Assembly: GCA_027886175.1 (NCBI GenBank)
Contig: JAJNNQ010000008.1
Span: 6,489,001-6,553,000 of the forward strand
DNA: 64,000 nucleotides
Source of the DNA: Phylloscopus collybita
Taxonomy: Eukaryota; Chordata; Aves; Passeriformes; Phylloscopidae
Direction: 5' to 3'
Position numbers and translations under genes: made by a program. Below, one piece after another: positions 1-10,095 of this stretch (positions are counted from its first letter, which is position 1; each line of letters begins with the position of its first letter). The notes beneath the pieces are model-generated. The model was not told where the DNA came from and did no database searches. It saw only the letters and a list, made by a program, of their open reading frames with translations.

Positions 1-600
1 AACTGCCACTTGTTCTCTGCAAAGGCTCCTTATTCTCCGCCATTGATGTATTTGTGCCAGGTTTTAAAGAAACCAGAGGGGGGATGAGGAATTAACATAT
101 TGCTCATTTGGAAAAACAGCCGGTTCTGGTTTTGGTAACACTTGTTCCCTTGCCAGCCACAGATGTCCTTACTAATAATCGTGGCAGGTCACAGAAAGAG
201 GGGAGCGGGAGGGGGGTGGTAGGGGCGGGGGGCGGGCGGGCTCCACGGCACTCCCGTGCCGCTCCAAGCCTGCCCCGAGCCTGGCTGCTGCTGCTGGGCC
301 GGGCGGAGCACTGCGGAGCGGGGCGCACCGCACCGCCGGCTGAGGAATACCCACGGCTGCGCTCCGCGCTGGGCGCCGGCCGGGCCGGGCCGTGGGGACG
401 AGTTTTCCTTTGTTTTCTTTTGGGTGGGTTTGTTTTTTGTTTTGTTTTATTTTGGTTTTGGTTTTGGTTTTTTGTGGTTGTTTGTTTTTTTTTTTTTTCC
501 TAAACTCGTCTCAGTTTTGGGTTGAAGTTCCTGTACTTTTCCCTATTGCAGCCCCCTGTGATATTTTTTATTCGCCTCCTTTAAACTTGCTGACCGTATG
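1..600. other. Downstream flank: CpG island and G/T-only tract
   Basis: A CpG-rich block occupies about 185-400. It is followed by a 95-base plus-strand segment (about 405-499) made almost only of T and G, ending in poly(T). No gene is recognisable, and open frames here follow from composition. Confidence 0.5.
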
Positions 601-639
601 ATTTTCCGTGTTTTCGTGGCGGAGGGGCTTTCACATAGT

Positions 640-1990
640 TCCTAGGCACGACGAGAGAAGATGGTGTTCAGAACCTCTTGCCGGGGCGGGGGAGGTGTGG
701 GGGGGGAGGCCCAGTAAGCCAATTAGACGCCACCGCGCAGTCCCGGCCGCCGCGGAGGCTCCGCGCCGAGCGGGAGCGCCGTAGGTTAATCGTGACAATT
801 GGAAAGGCAACACTCGCGGGGAGAGCAGCGGGGGGGATGTAAACACGGTCCGGGGTGTTGAGGGTCTAAATTAGGATTTGTTTTGTTTTTAAGCGTGAAA
901 GAGGAAGCAGCAGGGCTGCGCCAGGCTCCCCGCCTCTCTCCCTCTTCGTCCCCGCAATTGAGAACCGGAGCTGGAGATACAGGGGGCTCCCAGCCGGAGC
1001 TCGAGGGCTGTGCTGGCTGCGGACCGCACCCCCAGCTCTGTCTCTTTGCTCCCTGGACTGAGAGAACTTTGCCGTGGATGGGATGGATGGGATGGATGGG
1101 ACCAATGGCTCGCAGCCTGCCTGGGGTCCTGTCATCTCAGGCGCGCTGGGGTGTCGGTAGGCCCATCGGAACGGGCACGGCTGACCTCGGGACACTTGCC
1201 CGAGTTTCTTCGGGGAAGCCTCATCCTTTCCCGGGGACAGGGCGCTTGGCTCGGACGGGCGGGGAGGGGGACGTCGCCCCGGTTCCCCGAGGCGAGCTGC
1301 GCTCCCCGCCCGGCGAGCTGCCGCTTTCCGCCGGGAGCCCCCGCTTGTCTCCCCCAGGGTCCCGGATCCTCGGTCCGGGGACGTGCCCAGACTGAGCTGT
1401 TCCTGCGGCCCCACGCGTGGGCCCTGCCGGGCCAACACGCTTGTCGGCTGCCTTGGAGGGTTTGGGGGGATGCTGGACTGTCACCTGCGGGAGAGGGCGG
1501 CCCCTCTGCTGCTCCCCGCTGCCACCTGCGCCGCTCGACCCGCGCCGTCGAGGCGGGCGGTGCAGGGCTGGCGGTGCCCCTGCCCCATCAAGGGCCGTGC
1601 TGCGGGGTCCGGGACAGAAAGGGGAGGGAGTGGGCACGGAAAGGGGCGAGCGGTTTCTTCTGGGAACGGAGCTGCACCCCGCCGAGGCTGGGCCGTTCCC
1701 ACCTGCGCCCCTGGGCAAGCACCTGCTGCCAGGCGGACTGATGAAAGTCCAATCTGGAGGACCCCACCGCCAGCCTCGCTCTTCCCTCTCACCTACCCAA
1801 AAAGCGCTTCGTAGCGGCAGCGAAGCCCTCCCGCCCCAAACCTCCGCGGTGCAGCCCGCGGCCCTGCCCGCGCCCCGGGAGGGCTCCGTTCCCAGCGGGA
1901 GAGTCGCTCCCGGCCGCTCCCAGGGCTGCTCCTGATAGCCTGCGGCAGCTCTGACTGGCAGCAGGCGTTATTTTTATTTTAATGTATCCT
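640..1990. other. Long CpG-rich island downstream of IRX5
   Basis: This 1.3-kb GC-rich region with frequent CpG contains a short GGATG-type tandem repeat (about 1076-1100). Open frames occur on both strands and none resembles a known protein. Clusters of CpG islands around developmental homeobox genes are usual Polycomb targets (general knowledge). Confidence 0.5.
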
Positions 1991-1992
1991 CA

Positions 1993-1994
<2 letters not shown>

Positions 1995-2024
<30 letters not shown>
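1995..2024. repeat. 30-base poly(T) run
   Basis: A homopolymer of 30 T on the plus strand, lying at the edge of the CpG island. No retroposon body is evident next to it. Confidence 0.9.
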
Positions 2025-2033
<9 letters not shown>

Positions 2034-2039
2034 TTATCA

Positions 2040-2510
2040 TGCCAGAGGCGAAAAAGGATAACGTTGCCCCCTCCCCCCTGTTCTGTTACGGAAAAGAAAC
2101 TGGTAATTTCGTGCTTATGTTAAAGAATGGCTATACAGTATATCTCCTGTGGCAGAGGAAAAGGGTGATGAATAAAATTGTTGTATGAAATCGTTTGGGC
2201 TACAATAATAGTTATGGTTTAAAATAGGCGACAGGCTGCAACCTAAAGGAAACGGTTAATTCCCTTAGGAATTTATACATCAAACGAAAACCGTATTGAG
2301 ATCGCTAATAGACCTATTCAGAATAGCCCTGAGTATAAGGAATAGGGCTTTTGAACGAGCGAAGCTCCTAAGCTGCTTTGCAAAATAGCTTTTTCAGAGA
2401 TCGGAAGATCAGCTGTGGAAAGGTAGCACGACAATTAAAAAAAAAAAATCCATAGCTAGATGAATAATTGAAACCTATTTATTTTGAGGTAGTCGTTCCT
2501 CTGCGGAACC
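2040..2510. promoter_or_regulatory. AT-rich unique block, candidate conserved non-coding element
   Basis: Non-repetitive AT-rich sequence between two CpG islands that keeps several isolated CpGs and contains homeodomain-type ATTA/TAAT cores. No coding potential is seen. Constraint is inferred from texture only. Confidence 0.3.
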
Positions 2511-2519
2511 TGTTGTCAC

Positions 2520-2760
2520 GGGAGCGAGGTCCTGAGGGGCTTTGTCGCTCCCTGTAGCACAGGGCGCTGGGAGTTTCCCGAGTTCAGCCGGAGGCGATCT
2601 CCGCCGGGGGGACGGGGCCGGCAGAGCCGGGGCGGGAGGCGGCCCGGGGCGCTTTGCCTCCAGCCCCGCACATCGGGACTGCTTCTACCCGGGCCAGCTC
2701 TACCCTGCCCCTCGCCGCGAGAACTTTATCCCGTTTTAAACAAGGCAGGTGAGTCCAGTA
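2520..2760 (+). other. Short CpG island with a strong splice donor
   Basis: A GC-rich 200-bp block ends with GGCAG|GTGAGT on the plus strand at about 2748/2749, a consensus donor. It could be the first exon of an unannotated non-coding transcript, or coincidence. Confidence 0.3.
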
Positions 2761-3160
2761 AAGCTCACTGCTGCGGGAAAAATACGCCTTCCTGCAGGTT
2801 TCACCGACTGGAAATGAAATATCCAAGGGAGGAATTCGAGCGTTTTTTAAAAAATCATTTATCATTAGTAAAATGACAAAATAACATACTATTATCCCAG
2901 GAATATTTGATTCTTTGCACATTCAGTTGAAACAAATTTGATTTTAAACCAGATTATATACAAAAAAATCGTATAACCAAGCGAACATGGACTGTATCTT
3001 TAAAACTCAAAATACAAACTACTATTTAAATTCCCATAAAATGTAAATATGCATGAATAAACCTGTTACAGCTAATAAATGGCTCTGACAAAGTTGAAGA
3101 GATTACAAAATAATTATCTGGCTCGTAAAGAAAAAAAAAAAAAAAAAATCCAAGCAAACG
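2760..3160. other. AT-rich unique sequence
   Basis: AT-rich with many A/T runs and TAAAT motifs, and a poly(A) stretch at 3129-3148. No gene is seen. It may be constrained regulatory DNA. Confidence 0.3.
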
Positions 3161-3199
3161 GAGGGGTCTCTCAGCACCAACCCCAGAGGTCCCAGTCAT

Positions 3200-3960
3200 G
3201 CTCCCATCACATCAGCAGTGTCGATGTCAGCGTACAGCTGACACCCCCAAAATCCTCACTGAACAAGGAGAGACCTGTCCCCGAGCCGGGTGCTGGAACA
3301 GTCCTCACCGTTATTTCTTTGCAGGGCACCTGGGCTGCTCGGGCAGCCGCACGAACGGGAACTGACATTTGGTTGGAGGTTCCGCGCTGGGGAGCCCCTC
3401 ATCCGCTCGGGGACCCGCTTCCCCCTGCCTTGGGCTGAACGGCGCGGAGGGGGCCCAGGGCGCTCTCTGTCCCCGCACCCAAGGGACGTCTGGCGGCTGG
3501 GATCGCCCCGGCGGCGCGGCCCCTGTCCCACCACCGGCCGCGGCTCTGCGGGCTTAGCGCGGAGCGGAGCGCGGCCCCGCGGGACTCCCGCACGGCCGAG
3601 CGGGCGGCGGGAGCCAAACCCGGGCCGAGTGTGACACCTACCTGCCGGCACCGGGAGCACCGCGCCCGCGGCCGGCCCTGCGCGGGGCTGCGCGCCCGCC
3701 GGGACAGCCCGGTGCCGCGGGCCGGGGGCAGCGGTGCTGCGCGCCGGGGGTGCGGAGCGGGGGAAGGGAAAGGGCCCGCGGCGGCCCCCGCCGCACCGAG
3801 CGCCTTTGCCCGGGCAGTCGGCGGCCCCGGCTGCCGCCGCAGCACCGCCGCTGCAGCGACGCGGGCTAAATCTGGCAGAAAATCGAACTCATTAGCAAAG
3901 TTCACCAGCTGATTGCTTTGCATAAAACACGACACTGATTGGAAGTAATTAGGTTAAAAG
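3200..3960. other. CpG island with splice-like signals and homeodomain/POU-like edge
   Basis: The CpG-rich core (about 3370-3870) has a plus-strand acceptor, TTATTTCTTTGCAG, near 3325 and a minus-strand donor, GGCAG|GTAGGT, near 3646. The right edge (3885-3960) turns AT-rich and contains TTTGCATAA and AGTAATTAGG, which are POU- and homeodomain-type motifs. No protein is recognised. Confidence 0.35.
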
Positions 3961-4174
3961 ATGGGACTGCGCTTCGATTTGGTGTTTCTAACAAGTGCTT
4001 TTGTGCGTGGCCTGATTTAAGCCTTCACCTCTGGGAACAGCGTCCCTCCCGCACCCGGCCCCGTCCCGCTGCCGCGGCCGCTCTCGCCTCCGGAAACCCC
4101 CGACCTTTTAAAAATTTTCTGCCACTTCCAAAAAGGCTTCAGGTACTACCGTGAGGTCCTAAATGGAGCCCCGC
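3961..4174. other. Gap between CpG island and IRX5 3' end
   Basis: Mixed composition, with no gene or repeat seen. Confidence 0.4.
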
Positions 4175-4944
4175 GTCTCATTTAAGACGTGCTTTTATTT
4201 TTCCGCAGCTATGCACATATCTGGTCTATTGCAAAAAGAGAGGGGTTTTGATTCTGTTAAAAATCTCTTTTAATTAAATATTTGCGTTTTACAAAGGCGG
4301 CTGCAGGTTGGTTTTGTTTTTTGTTTGTTTGTTTTTTTTAATCTAATACGTATAACCTATTTCCTTTTTTTTTTTGTCTCGTTTTTGCATTATAGTTTAA
4401 CTCACACCCAAGGAAAAAAAAAAACAATAGGCATAAAAAATTAAATTAAACTTGTATATATATATTTTAAAACTATGAAACAATTCGGAAAAAGACACAG
4501 AAATGTATATATTTATATTACGAAAACAACATTAATGCCTGTACAGTTGTCTTGATTTCATAATTTACTTCAAAGATACTGTATTATCAATTTAAATACA
4601 AAAAAGCTACATTAAATATACAGAATAAGATTTAATACAAATCTTTCTGCTTTGTGTGTGTGAGAGAGAGCGTGTCACTCGTTTGCTTTTCACTTGCTTA
4701 AGACATTTCTGGGCGGTTTCCACCCAGCCATTTCAAATAGACTCTATAAACTTCTGAAGAGGGTGCTGGGAGGGAGGGGGGAGCTGGTCTTTTTCTGTTT
4801 GTTTTGTTTTTCTTTTGGTACTGGAAAAATAACTGCCAAAGCAATTTATTATTTCTCTCAAATAAATTAAAAAAAAAAGAAGGAAAGGAAAAAAAAATGA
4901 ACAAAACCACAGTTCCAGGAGGGGTTAGGGAGGAGAAGCCGATA
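4175..4944 (-). other. IRX5: IRX5 3' untranslated region with candidate poly(A) signal
   Basis: Composition drops abruptly from GC-rich coding to AT-rich after the stop codon. The stretch 4430-4640 has many TAAAT motifs, which read AUUUA in the transcript, so AU-rich-element control is possible. The best poly(A) signal on the minus strand is AATAAA at 4199-4194. Another AATAAA at 4850-4845 is only about 95 nt after the stop. The true 3' end cannot be fixed from sequence alone. Confidence 0.5.
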
Positions 4945-5711
4945 TTAAATGTTGGACATACCTTTCTTCAGTTCGTAAGGTGAGTCTTTGCAAAGGTCTA
5001 CTTGGGACTGGCTCCTGATCATTTTAGTGTCTTTAGCCAGGCTCTCGGCTCTGCTGAGGACAGTCTGATTTAATCCATTGAAGTGAGCGCCGGGGGCGGC
5101 GGCGGCGGGGCCGCCGGCGGGGTGCCCGTGCAGGGCCCCGAAGGAGCCGTAGTTCGTGTAGCCGGGGTAGAAGGGCGCCGTGTAGTAGAGCGGCCGGGGC
5201 AGGACCGCCCCGTTGGGGAAGGGGCACTGCGCGGCCGGCGAGCGCGGCCGCGGCGGCGAGCGGGACGGGCCGCCGCCGCCCAGCACGGCGGGCCCGGGGG
5301 GTGCCGTCTCGCCGCCGGCCTCCTTAGCCTTGTCCGCCGAGGTGGCGATCTCGGCCAGCGACCAGAGCTTGGGCTTGGCGAGGGCCGCCTGCTGCGGCGA
5401 GTGGATGACGGAGGCGCCGGTGGCGGCGGGCAGCAGCGGGTGCAGGTCGGCGGCGTGCGGCGGCCCGGCGGCGGCGGAGGGCGGGCGGTACGGCGGGGGC
5501 TCCTCGCCGCCCGCCGGCGGCGGCCCGCGGCCCGCCGAGCACGGTCCCAGCGGGGAAGCGCCGGGCGCCTTGTGGGGGACGGGCGGCCCGTCGAGCCGCT
5601 CCTCCGCTAGCTCTTTGCAATCCGAGTCGCTCAGGCCGCTCTCGGCCTCCCGGGGGCCGGGGGACTCCTGGAGGCGCTCGCAGCCCGGCGCTGCCTTGGG
5701 ATCCGCCGCTC
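4945..5711 (-). CDS. IRX5: IRX5 coding exon 3 (C-terminal region, Iro-box)
   Basis: The acceptor is CTACCAG|GAGC at 5712/5711 and the stop is TAA at 4947-4945. The exon encodes the Pro/Ala/Gly-rich C-terminal half with the SDSD motif, the Iro-box [13 protein letters not shown], the [17 protein letters not shown] motif and the [19 protein letters not shown] tail. It is very GC-rich, which produces long spurious open frames on the opposite strand. Confidence 0.95.
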
Positions 5712-7278
5712 CTGGTAGGGGGAGAAAGGACAGGTGGGGGGGCAGCTCTCGGGCTCGCCCTGCGCCCCCAAACCCGCCCACCCACTTCGCCGCCCACCCC
5801 TCGGTCCTCGCCGTGGCCAGGCCCGCACAGCCGCCCGCCGGTTCCCCCCGCCCCGGCTGCCCGCTCGGGGGAACAGGCCGCACCGCACCGGGCCCCGAGG
5901 GCGCGGCCGCGCTGACCCGGCCGAGCCCGCTGTCCTACCTGTGTCCGGCGTCCCGGGGTCCCCCTTCTCCTCCAGTTTCTGGGGCTCGTCCTCGTCGTTT
6001 TTCTCCAGGTCGATGTTCTCCTCTTCCTCCTCGTCCTCGCTGCGGTTTCGTGGGGTCCAGGTCATTTTGTTCTCCTTCTTGAGCCGCCGCCGCGCGTTGG
6101 CGAACCAGGTGGAGACCTGGGTGAGGGTCATTTTGGTGATGATGGCCAGCATGATCTTCTCGCCCTTGGTGGGGTAGGGGTTTTTCCGGTGCTCGTTGAG
6201 CCAGGCCTTGAGGGTGGCCGTGGCGTCCCGCGTCGCGTTCTTGCGGTACGCGGGGTCCCCGTAGGGGTAGGAGCCGAGCGGCGCCGCGTACGGGTGGTAC
6301 CCCAGGGAACCGGCCATGCCCGGCGTGTGGTCGTAGGGCGAGCCCTGGGGAGAGAGGGGAGAGCGGCCCGGCGGGGCGAGGTCAGCGGCCGCGGGGCGGC
6401 AATGACAGGGCAAAGGCAACGCCAGGGCCTGCCCGCAGCCCCTGCCCGCGCCCCGCCGCCTCTCCCCCCGCACCGGGCCCTGCCCGGCTTCTCCTCCGGT
6501 TCTTTCCCGGGAGGAAGGGCCTGGGGGCTCTCCGGGGCACGTAGTCTCCGGCCCCAGGAGACCACCGGCTGCCTGCAGCAATCCAGCAGCTCTCCCCCAA
6601 ATGCAGGAGCGGAAAAGCAAGTGGGCAGCGCGGCGTGGGGGCGGACAGCGGCAGGGGGACCGAAGCCTTCCCCCCCCGCGCTGCGATCGCGGCAGACAAC
6701 CTGCCGGGCCCAGGCGGCCGGGCGGGCTGGGCCGCCCCTCCCGCCCAGGGACGGGTGCAGGAAAAATAAAGGGAAGAAGAAAAGACAGAAGAAGATAAAA
6801 GAGAAACAATAAAAAGGGGGAAGAGGAGCAAAAATAAAAAGCCAAAAGAAAATAAAAGGATCCAAAAAAAAAAAAAAAGGAAAGAAGAAACTGTGAAACT
6901 CTGCCCTAAACACAGAGGAGAAGCTGAGCAAAGTCCCCGATTTTGGGGGGGAGGTGCGGGGCGTTGGCTGTGGCCGCAGCTCTGCGGTGTGGATGTCCCG
7001 CACTCGGACTGGCCCCGCGGTGCCCCGCGGGCGCGCACGGCAGCGCAGTGCCCTACCTTCCCCTTCCCTTCCCCGCGCAGCCCCGCGGAGCAGCTCGCGG
7101 CCATGGGATTAGAGCTCTGCAATATTTAAGCCTAATTATCGCCGTGCAGGGGAAAGTTGCCTGGATTTATCGCCCGAATTTCTCCCATCACCGACCGGCC
7201 CTGAGTTCATTCCCTTTTCAATCACAACAAGCTAATTGTTGCACGACTATGATTGGTGGGTTTTATACATTTAATTTT

Positions 7279-7317
<39 letters not shown>

Positions 7318-7857
7318 AATGAAACGGGTCTCCTCCTGCCCTGGTCCTGCTCGCCCGGGCCGTGCCGGCGGCTCCCCCCGCGCCCGGCCCTGCCCGCCGC
7401 TGCCGCCAGCAACAGTGTGAGGCAGGGCACGGCGGCGATGAGGGAAAGTTGGGCAGCGAGGAGGGGAGCCGCGCTCCCTTTTGTCCCCAAGATCACAAAA
7501 ATAAAATGGGAACAAAAAAGCAGGCCCGGGAGGGGGGGGGGGGGGGGCAGGCACCCCCGGGATGCCGTCGTGCCCGGCGCGGTGCCGGCTGCCCGCGGCT
7601 GCTCTTACCACGTAGGAAGTGAAGGCGGCGGCGGCGGCGGCGGCCGGGTCGGTGCCGTACTGGAGGTGGGAGTTGTAACCCGGGGAAGGGGCGGTAAAGG
7701 CGGTAGATCCGGCATAAGGGGAAAAAGCGGAGCCAGAAGAAGATCTCCCAAGTTCATCGGTCCTGGGTCCGGAGATCACGCTGGTGCTGTACGCCGGGCA
7801 GGAATAGAGAGCCAAGGACGCTGACGGCTGGTACAAGTAACCCTGAGGATACGACAT
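4945..7857 (-). CDS. IRX5: Iroquois homeobox protein 5, three coding exons
   Basis: TALE-class homeodomain transcription factor acting in the nucleus in patterning of heart, retina, limb and craniofacial tissue (family knowledge). The coding sequence joins 7609-7857, 5939-6344 and 4945-5711, giving 473 codons plus TAA; mammalian IRX5 is about 483. The N-terminus begins [20 protein letters not shown], which distinguishes IRX5 from IRX2 ([14 protein letters not shown]). The homeodomain lies at roughly residues 114-177 and has the TALE loop and the [13 protein letters not shown] recognition helix (163-175). An acidic run (186-203) follows. The Iro-box ([13 protein letters not shown]) is at about 331-343, and the conserved C-terminus ends [14 protein letters not shown]. 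All splice sites are GT/AG, and reading frame and phases (0, then 1) are intact. The start is the conserved MSY ATG with GCC before it. High GC and homopolymer runs of Ala, Pro and Gly are normal for the family. Identification is very secure. Confidence 0.97.
5939..6344 (-). CDS. IRX5: IRX5 coding exon 2 (homeodomain exon)
   Basis: The acceptor is CCCCAG|GGC at 6345/6344 and the donor CACAG|GTAGG at 5939/5938. The exon holds 135 codons plus one base (residues 84-218), covering [12 protein letters not shown], the whole homeodomain and the acidic tail [20 protein letters not shown]. Skipping this exon would remove the entire DNA-binding domain. Confidence 0.95.
6740..6900. repeat. Purine-rich tract in IRX5 intron 1
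   Basis: The plus strand is almost entirely A/G across about 150 bases, so the IRX5 pre-mRNA carries a long pyrimidine tract here. It sits about 400 bp before the exon 2 acceptor in the direction of transcription. Confidence 0.7.
7283..7314. repeat. 32-base poly(A) run in IRX5 intron 1
   Basis: An uninterrupted run of 32 A on the plus strand lies within IRX5 intron 1 (6345-7608). On the transcribed strand it is poly(T). A 16-base G run also occurs in the same intron at 7532-7547. Both are prone to length error in assembly. Confidence 0.9.
7609..7857 (-). CDS. IRX5: IRX5 coding exon 1 (residues 1-83)
   Basis: This exon encodes the Tyr/Ser/Ala-rich N-terminal region, including a seven-alanine run near the end, and stops after the codons for SYV. 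The donor reads GTG|GTAAGA on the minus strand at 7609/7608, phase 0. The ATG at 7857-7855 has a purine at -3. Confidence 0.95.
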
Positions 7858-8590
7858 GGCCAGGCGCACACATATACCCGGGAGCCCAAGGCGCCGGGAG
7901 GGAGCCGCCGCGCTGCCGGGTTGGGGCGGCTGCGGCCGGGGCTTCGCGGGCGCCTCTCCGCCCTCGCCAGCTGGGCAGCGGCGGCACCTTGCTCTGCGCC
8001 GGGGCTGCTGCTCCGCTTTCGCCTGCAGCCGGGCACCGCTTCCTCCTTTTTCTCCCCCCCTTGCTTTCCCCTCTTTCCCTCCCCCCCCTCCTCTCTTTCT
8101 CTCTCTCTCCCCCTTGCACTGGGGGGCTTTTTTTTTTCCCTTCCTCCTCGCTCTCGCTTTCCGAAGGGTCCTGCCAAGATGCTAAGTTGGAAATTGCAGC
8201 TCCTGACGCCTTCAGCACGGCCCGGCGAGGCTCCTCCTTCGCGGGGTGTTGTCAGTGGAAGGACTGGCAGGACCCCGCTGGGCTGCCGCGGCCGGGCCCA
8301 ACCAGCGGGAGGGCTCCGCGCTTCCCTGGCCCTCCCCAGCGCTCAGAGGCTCAAGTGCGCCGGCTCCTGGATTGCAGTCACCTCCGAGCCATTTAAGATC
8401 AGCTCCAACTTTCTGCATGTGCTAAATACCGTGCGGAGCCGCGTTGCGCCGGAATGCAAGCCAATCAGTATATGAAAAAAAAAAAATAGATCTTTAATAA
8501 GATTTATTAGCCGCCCGGCTCCCCCTCTGCACAGCCACCCCTCCTCGTGCTCTCTGCCCCTGCCCCTCCCTCCGCTAAATCATTGGAGGT
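7858..8590 (-). promoter_or_regulatory. IRX5: IRX5 5' untranslated region and promoter region
   Basis: The CpG-rich sequence upstream of the IRX5 ATG contains a long plus-strand pyrimidine tract (about 8035-8160, purine-rich in the mRNA). Further upstream are an AT-rich patch at 8465-8510, a CCAAT motif near 8460 (inverted relative to IRX5) and one at 8581-8585 that reads CCAAT on the minus strand. I see no unambiguous TATA box with an initiator, so the start site is not fixed. An ATG at 7873-7871 opens a short out-of-frame upstream ORF. Confidence 0.5.
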
Positions 8591-8599
8591 GGGGTATAC

Positions 8600-9240
8600 G
8601 GCGGACTGGTGGTGTTAGTTTTGATTTTCTTAACAAGAAAAGGAGGTTTTCGTCGGGGAAGAGCCGCAGCCCTGACCCTGGGCTGCTCGGCCGGTCACTC
8701 CCGCGGGCAGGGGCCACCCCGCCGCCGGACCTGTTGCGGCGGCTGTGCGGGGGTCCGGCCAGGAGCGGGGATCAGCTTCGCCGAGGGCTCGGATTTAGTC
8801 TTTCCCAGCGCCGGTCGCGGGAGAAGGGCGATCCGGAGGGGAGCGGAGGGGGCTGAGATGGGTCCGCAGACACCGCTCAGGGCGAGGGTTTGCCCGCGGA
8901 TCTAAGAAACACACCGGGTATCCTCCCCCCGCCCTCGGCTCATTGAAGGGTCGAGGCGAAAGCAGATTAAAACCATATGAACCGGGATAAATCCCTGCCG
9001 ATCAGAAGATGTAATCTCCTGTGATTCCACCAGATATATTTCCCAATAGAAACATATCCCGATTTATTCCCTTCTCGCATCTTTTTTTTTTTTTTCCCTT
9101 GCGGTTGAGGAAAGGAGCGGCTCCAGCGGCCGCGGACCCCTGGCCATCGGGATCCGCCGTGCCTTTCTCGGTCGAGGGGCGATATCATAACATTTGTATT
9201 TTTAGAATTAATTTTATTTTGTAACTTTCGCATTTCCCGA
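8600..9240. other. CpG-rich spacer between IRX5 and the divergent transcript
   Basis: This holds a CpG-dense block (about 8650-8910), then an AT-richer unique segment (8950-9240) with a short poly(T). No gene is recognisable. It lies between the two divergent units and is probably part of a shared regulatory domain. Confidence 0.5.
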
Positions 9241-10095
9241 CCCTAACGCTCTCGCCGCGCTCCCCCGCGGGACGTGCTCGGAGACGCGAGGAGCAGGGGT
9301 GTGTTTTAAAACGGGCAGGCCGGGCCAGGAGCTCCCCGCGTCGCCGTGGAGGCGACACCGACGCCGCCCCGCTCCCTCCGTCCCTCCCTCCCTCCCTCTC
9401 CGGGGCTCCGTCCCGGCGGCAGCATCCACAGCCCCCCAGCTGGGCGCAGGCTGGGACCCGCCGAGCGGCCGCGCTGCAGGGCCGGGGAAGGGCTGGGTGG
9501 GAAGGGCGCGCTGTCCCCGCTGTCCTCGGGGGGGACACGGCAGGACCGAGGCCGGCGGGGCGGGCGCTGCCCGCCGCACGGCGGAGTACCCCACCGCACC
9601 CTGCCCTGCACTACAGTACCCATCAGGCCGCGGCCCCGCCAGTCCCGCCCCCGGCCGTCCCGGCGCATGACTGGCTGTTCCCCGCCGGCGGCGGGCGCTC
9701 CGCTTCTTCCACGGGCCCGCGGAGCTGTCCCTCAGCGCGGGGTGTGGAGGGGCGGTGGCAGCACGGGCGCGGTTACGGCGGAGTGCGGAGGCGGTGCTGG
9801 CAGAACGGCGCGCGGCGGCGCTGCGGGCCGCGGCGGCCGCCCCCGGCCCGGCCCGGCCCAGCCCGCTCCGGCCCGGCTGCGCTGACCCGGCCCGGCCCGG
9901 CCCGAGGTGAGCGGAGCCCGGCCCGAGCGGGGCCCGCGGAGCCGCTCGGTGGCGGCGCTGCCCCGCCCCTGGCGCCCCCTGACGGGCGGCGCGGTTCGGC
10001 CCCGGCCCCGCGCTGGTCCCGGCGGCGCCGGGCGGGACTGGCGGGGCCGCACCGGACTCGGCTCTTCCTCGGCGCTGCTGCCGAGACACCCTCGG
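9240..10095. promoter_or_regulatory. CpG island, probable divergent promoter
   Basis: Very high GC with abundant CpG, GC boxes and tandem GGCCC-type repeats (about 9840-9905). It ends in a good plus-strand splice donor, GAG|GTGAGC at 9906/9907. Its position upstream of IRX5 and upstream of a chain of plus-strand exon signals suggests the promoter of a head-to-head transcript. Long open frames here on both strands are explained by lack of AT-rich stop codons. Confidence 0.55.
9970..9988 (-). promoter_or_regulatory. CTCF-like binding site
   Basis: The plus strand reads TGGCGCCCCCTGACGGGCG, which matches most core positions of the reverse complement of the vertebrate CTCF consensus, so the motif is on the minus strand. 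It lies in the CpG island just inside intron 1 of the proposed divergent transcript. This is a motif match only. Confidence 0.5.

Noticed and set aside
866..1935. Open frames of 143-243 codons in the downstream CpG island
   Set aside because: Open on both strands through GC content, with low complexity and no recognisable similarity or splice context.
5083..6082. Plus-strand open frames of 175 and 289 codons opposite IRX5
   Set aside because: They are antisense to IRX5 exons in very GC-rich DNA where stop codons are rare. There is no recognisable protein, and the minus-strand gene explains the region.
7754..8218. 154-codon minus-strand frame upstream of and overlapping the IRX5 start
   Set aside because: It begins at a GTG, consists of low-complexity Arg/Glu/Gly sequence from the pyrimidine tract, and has no family resemblance. 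Only its short ATG-initiated tail at 7873 is kept as a uORF finding.
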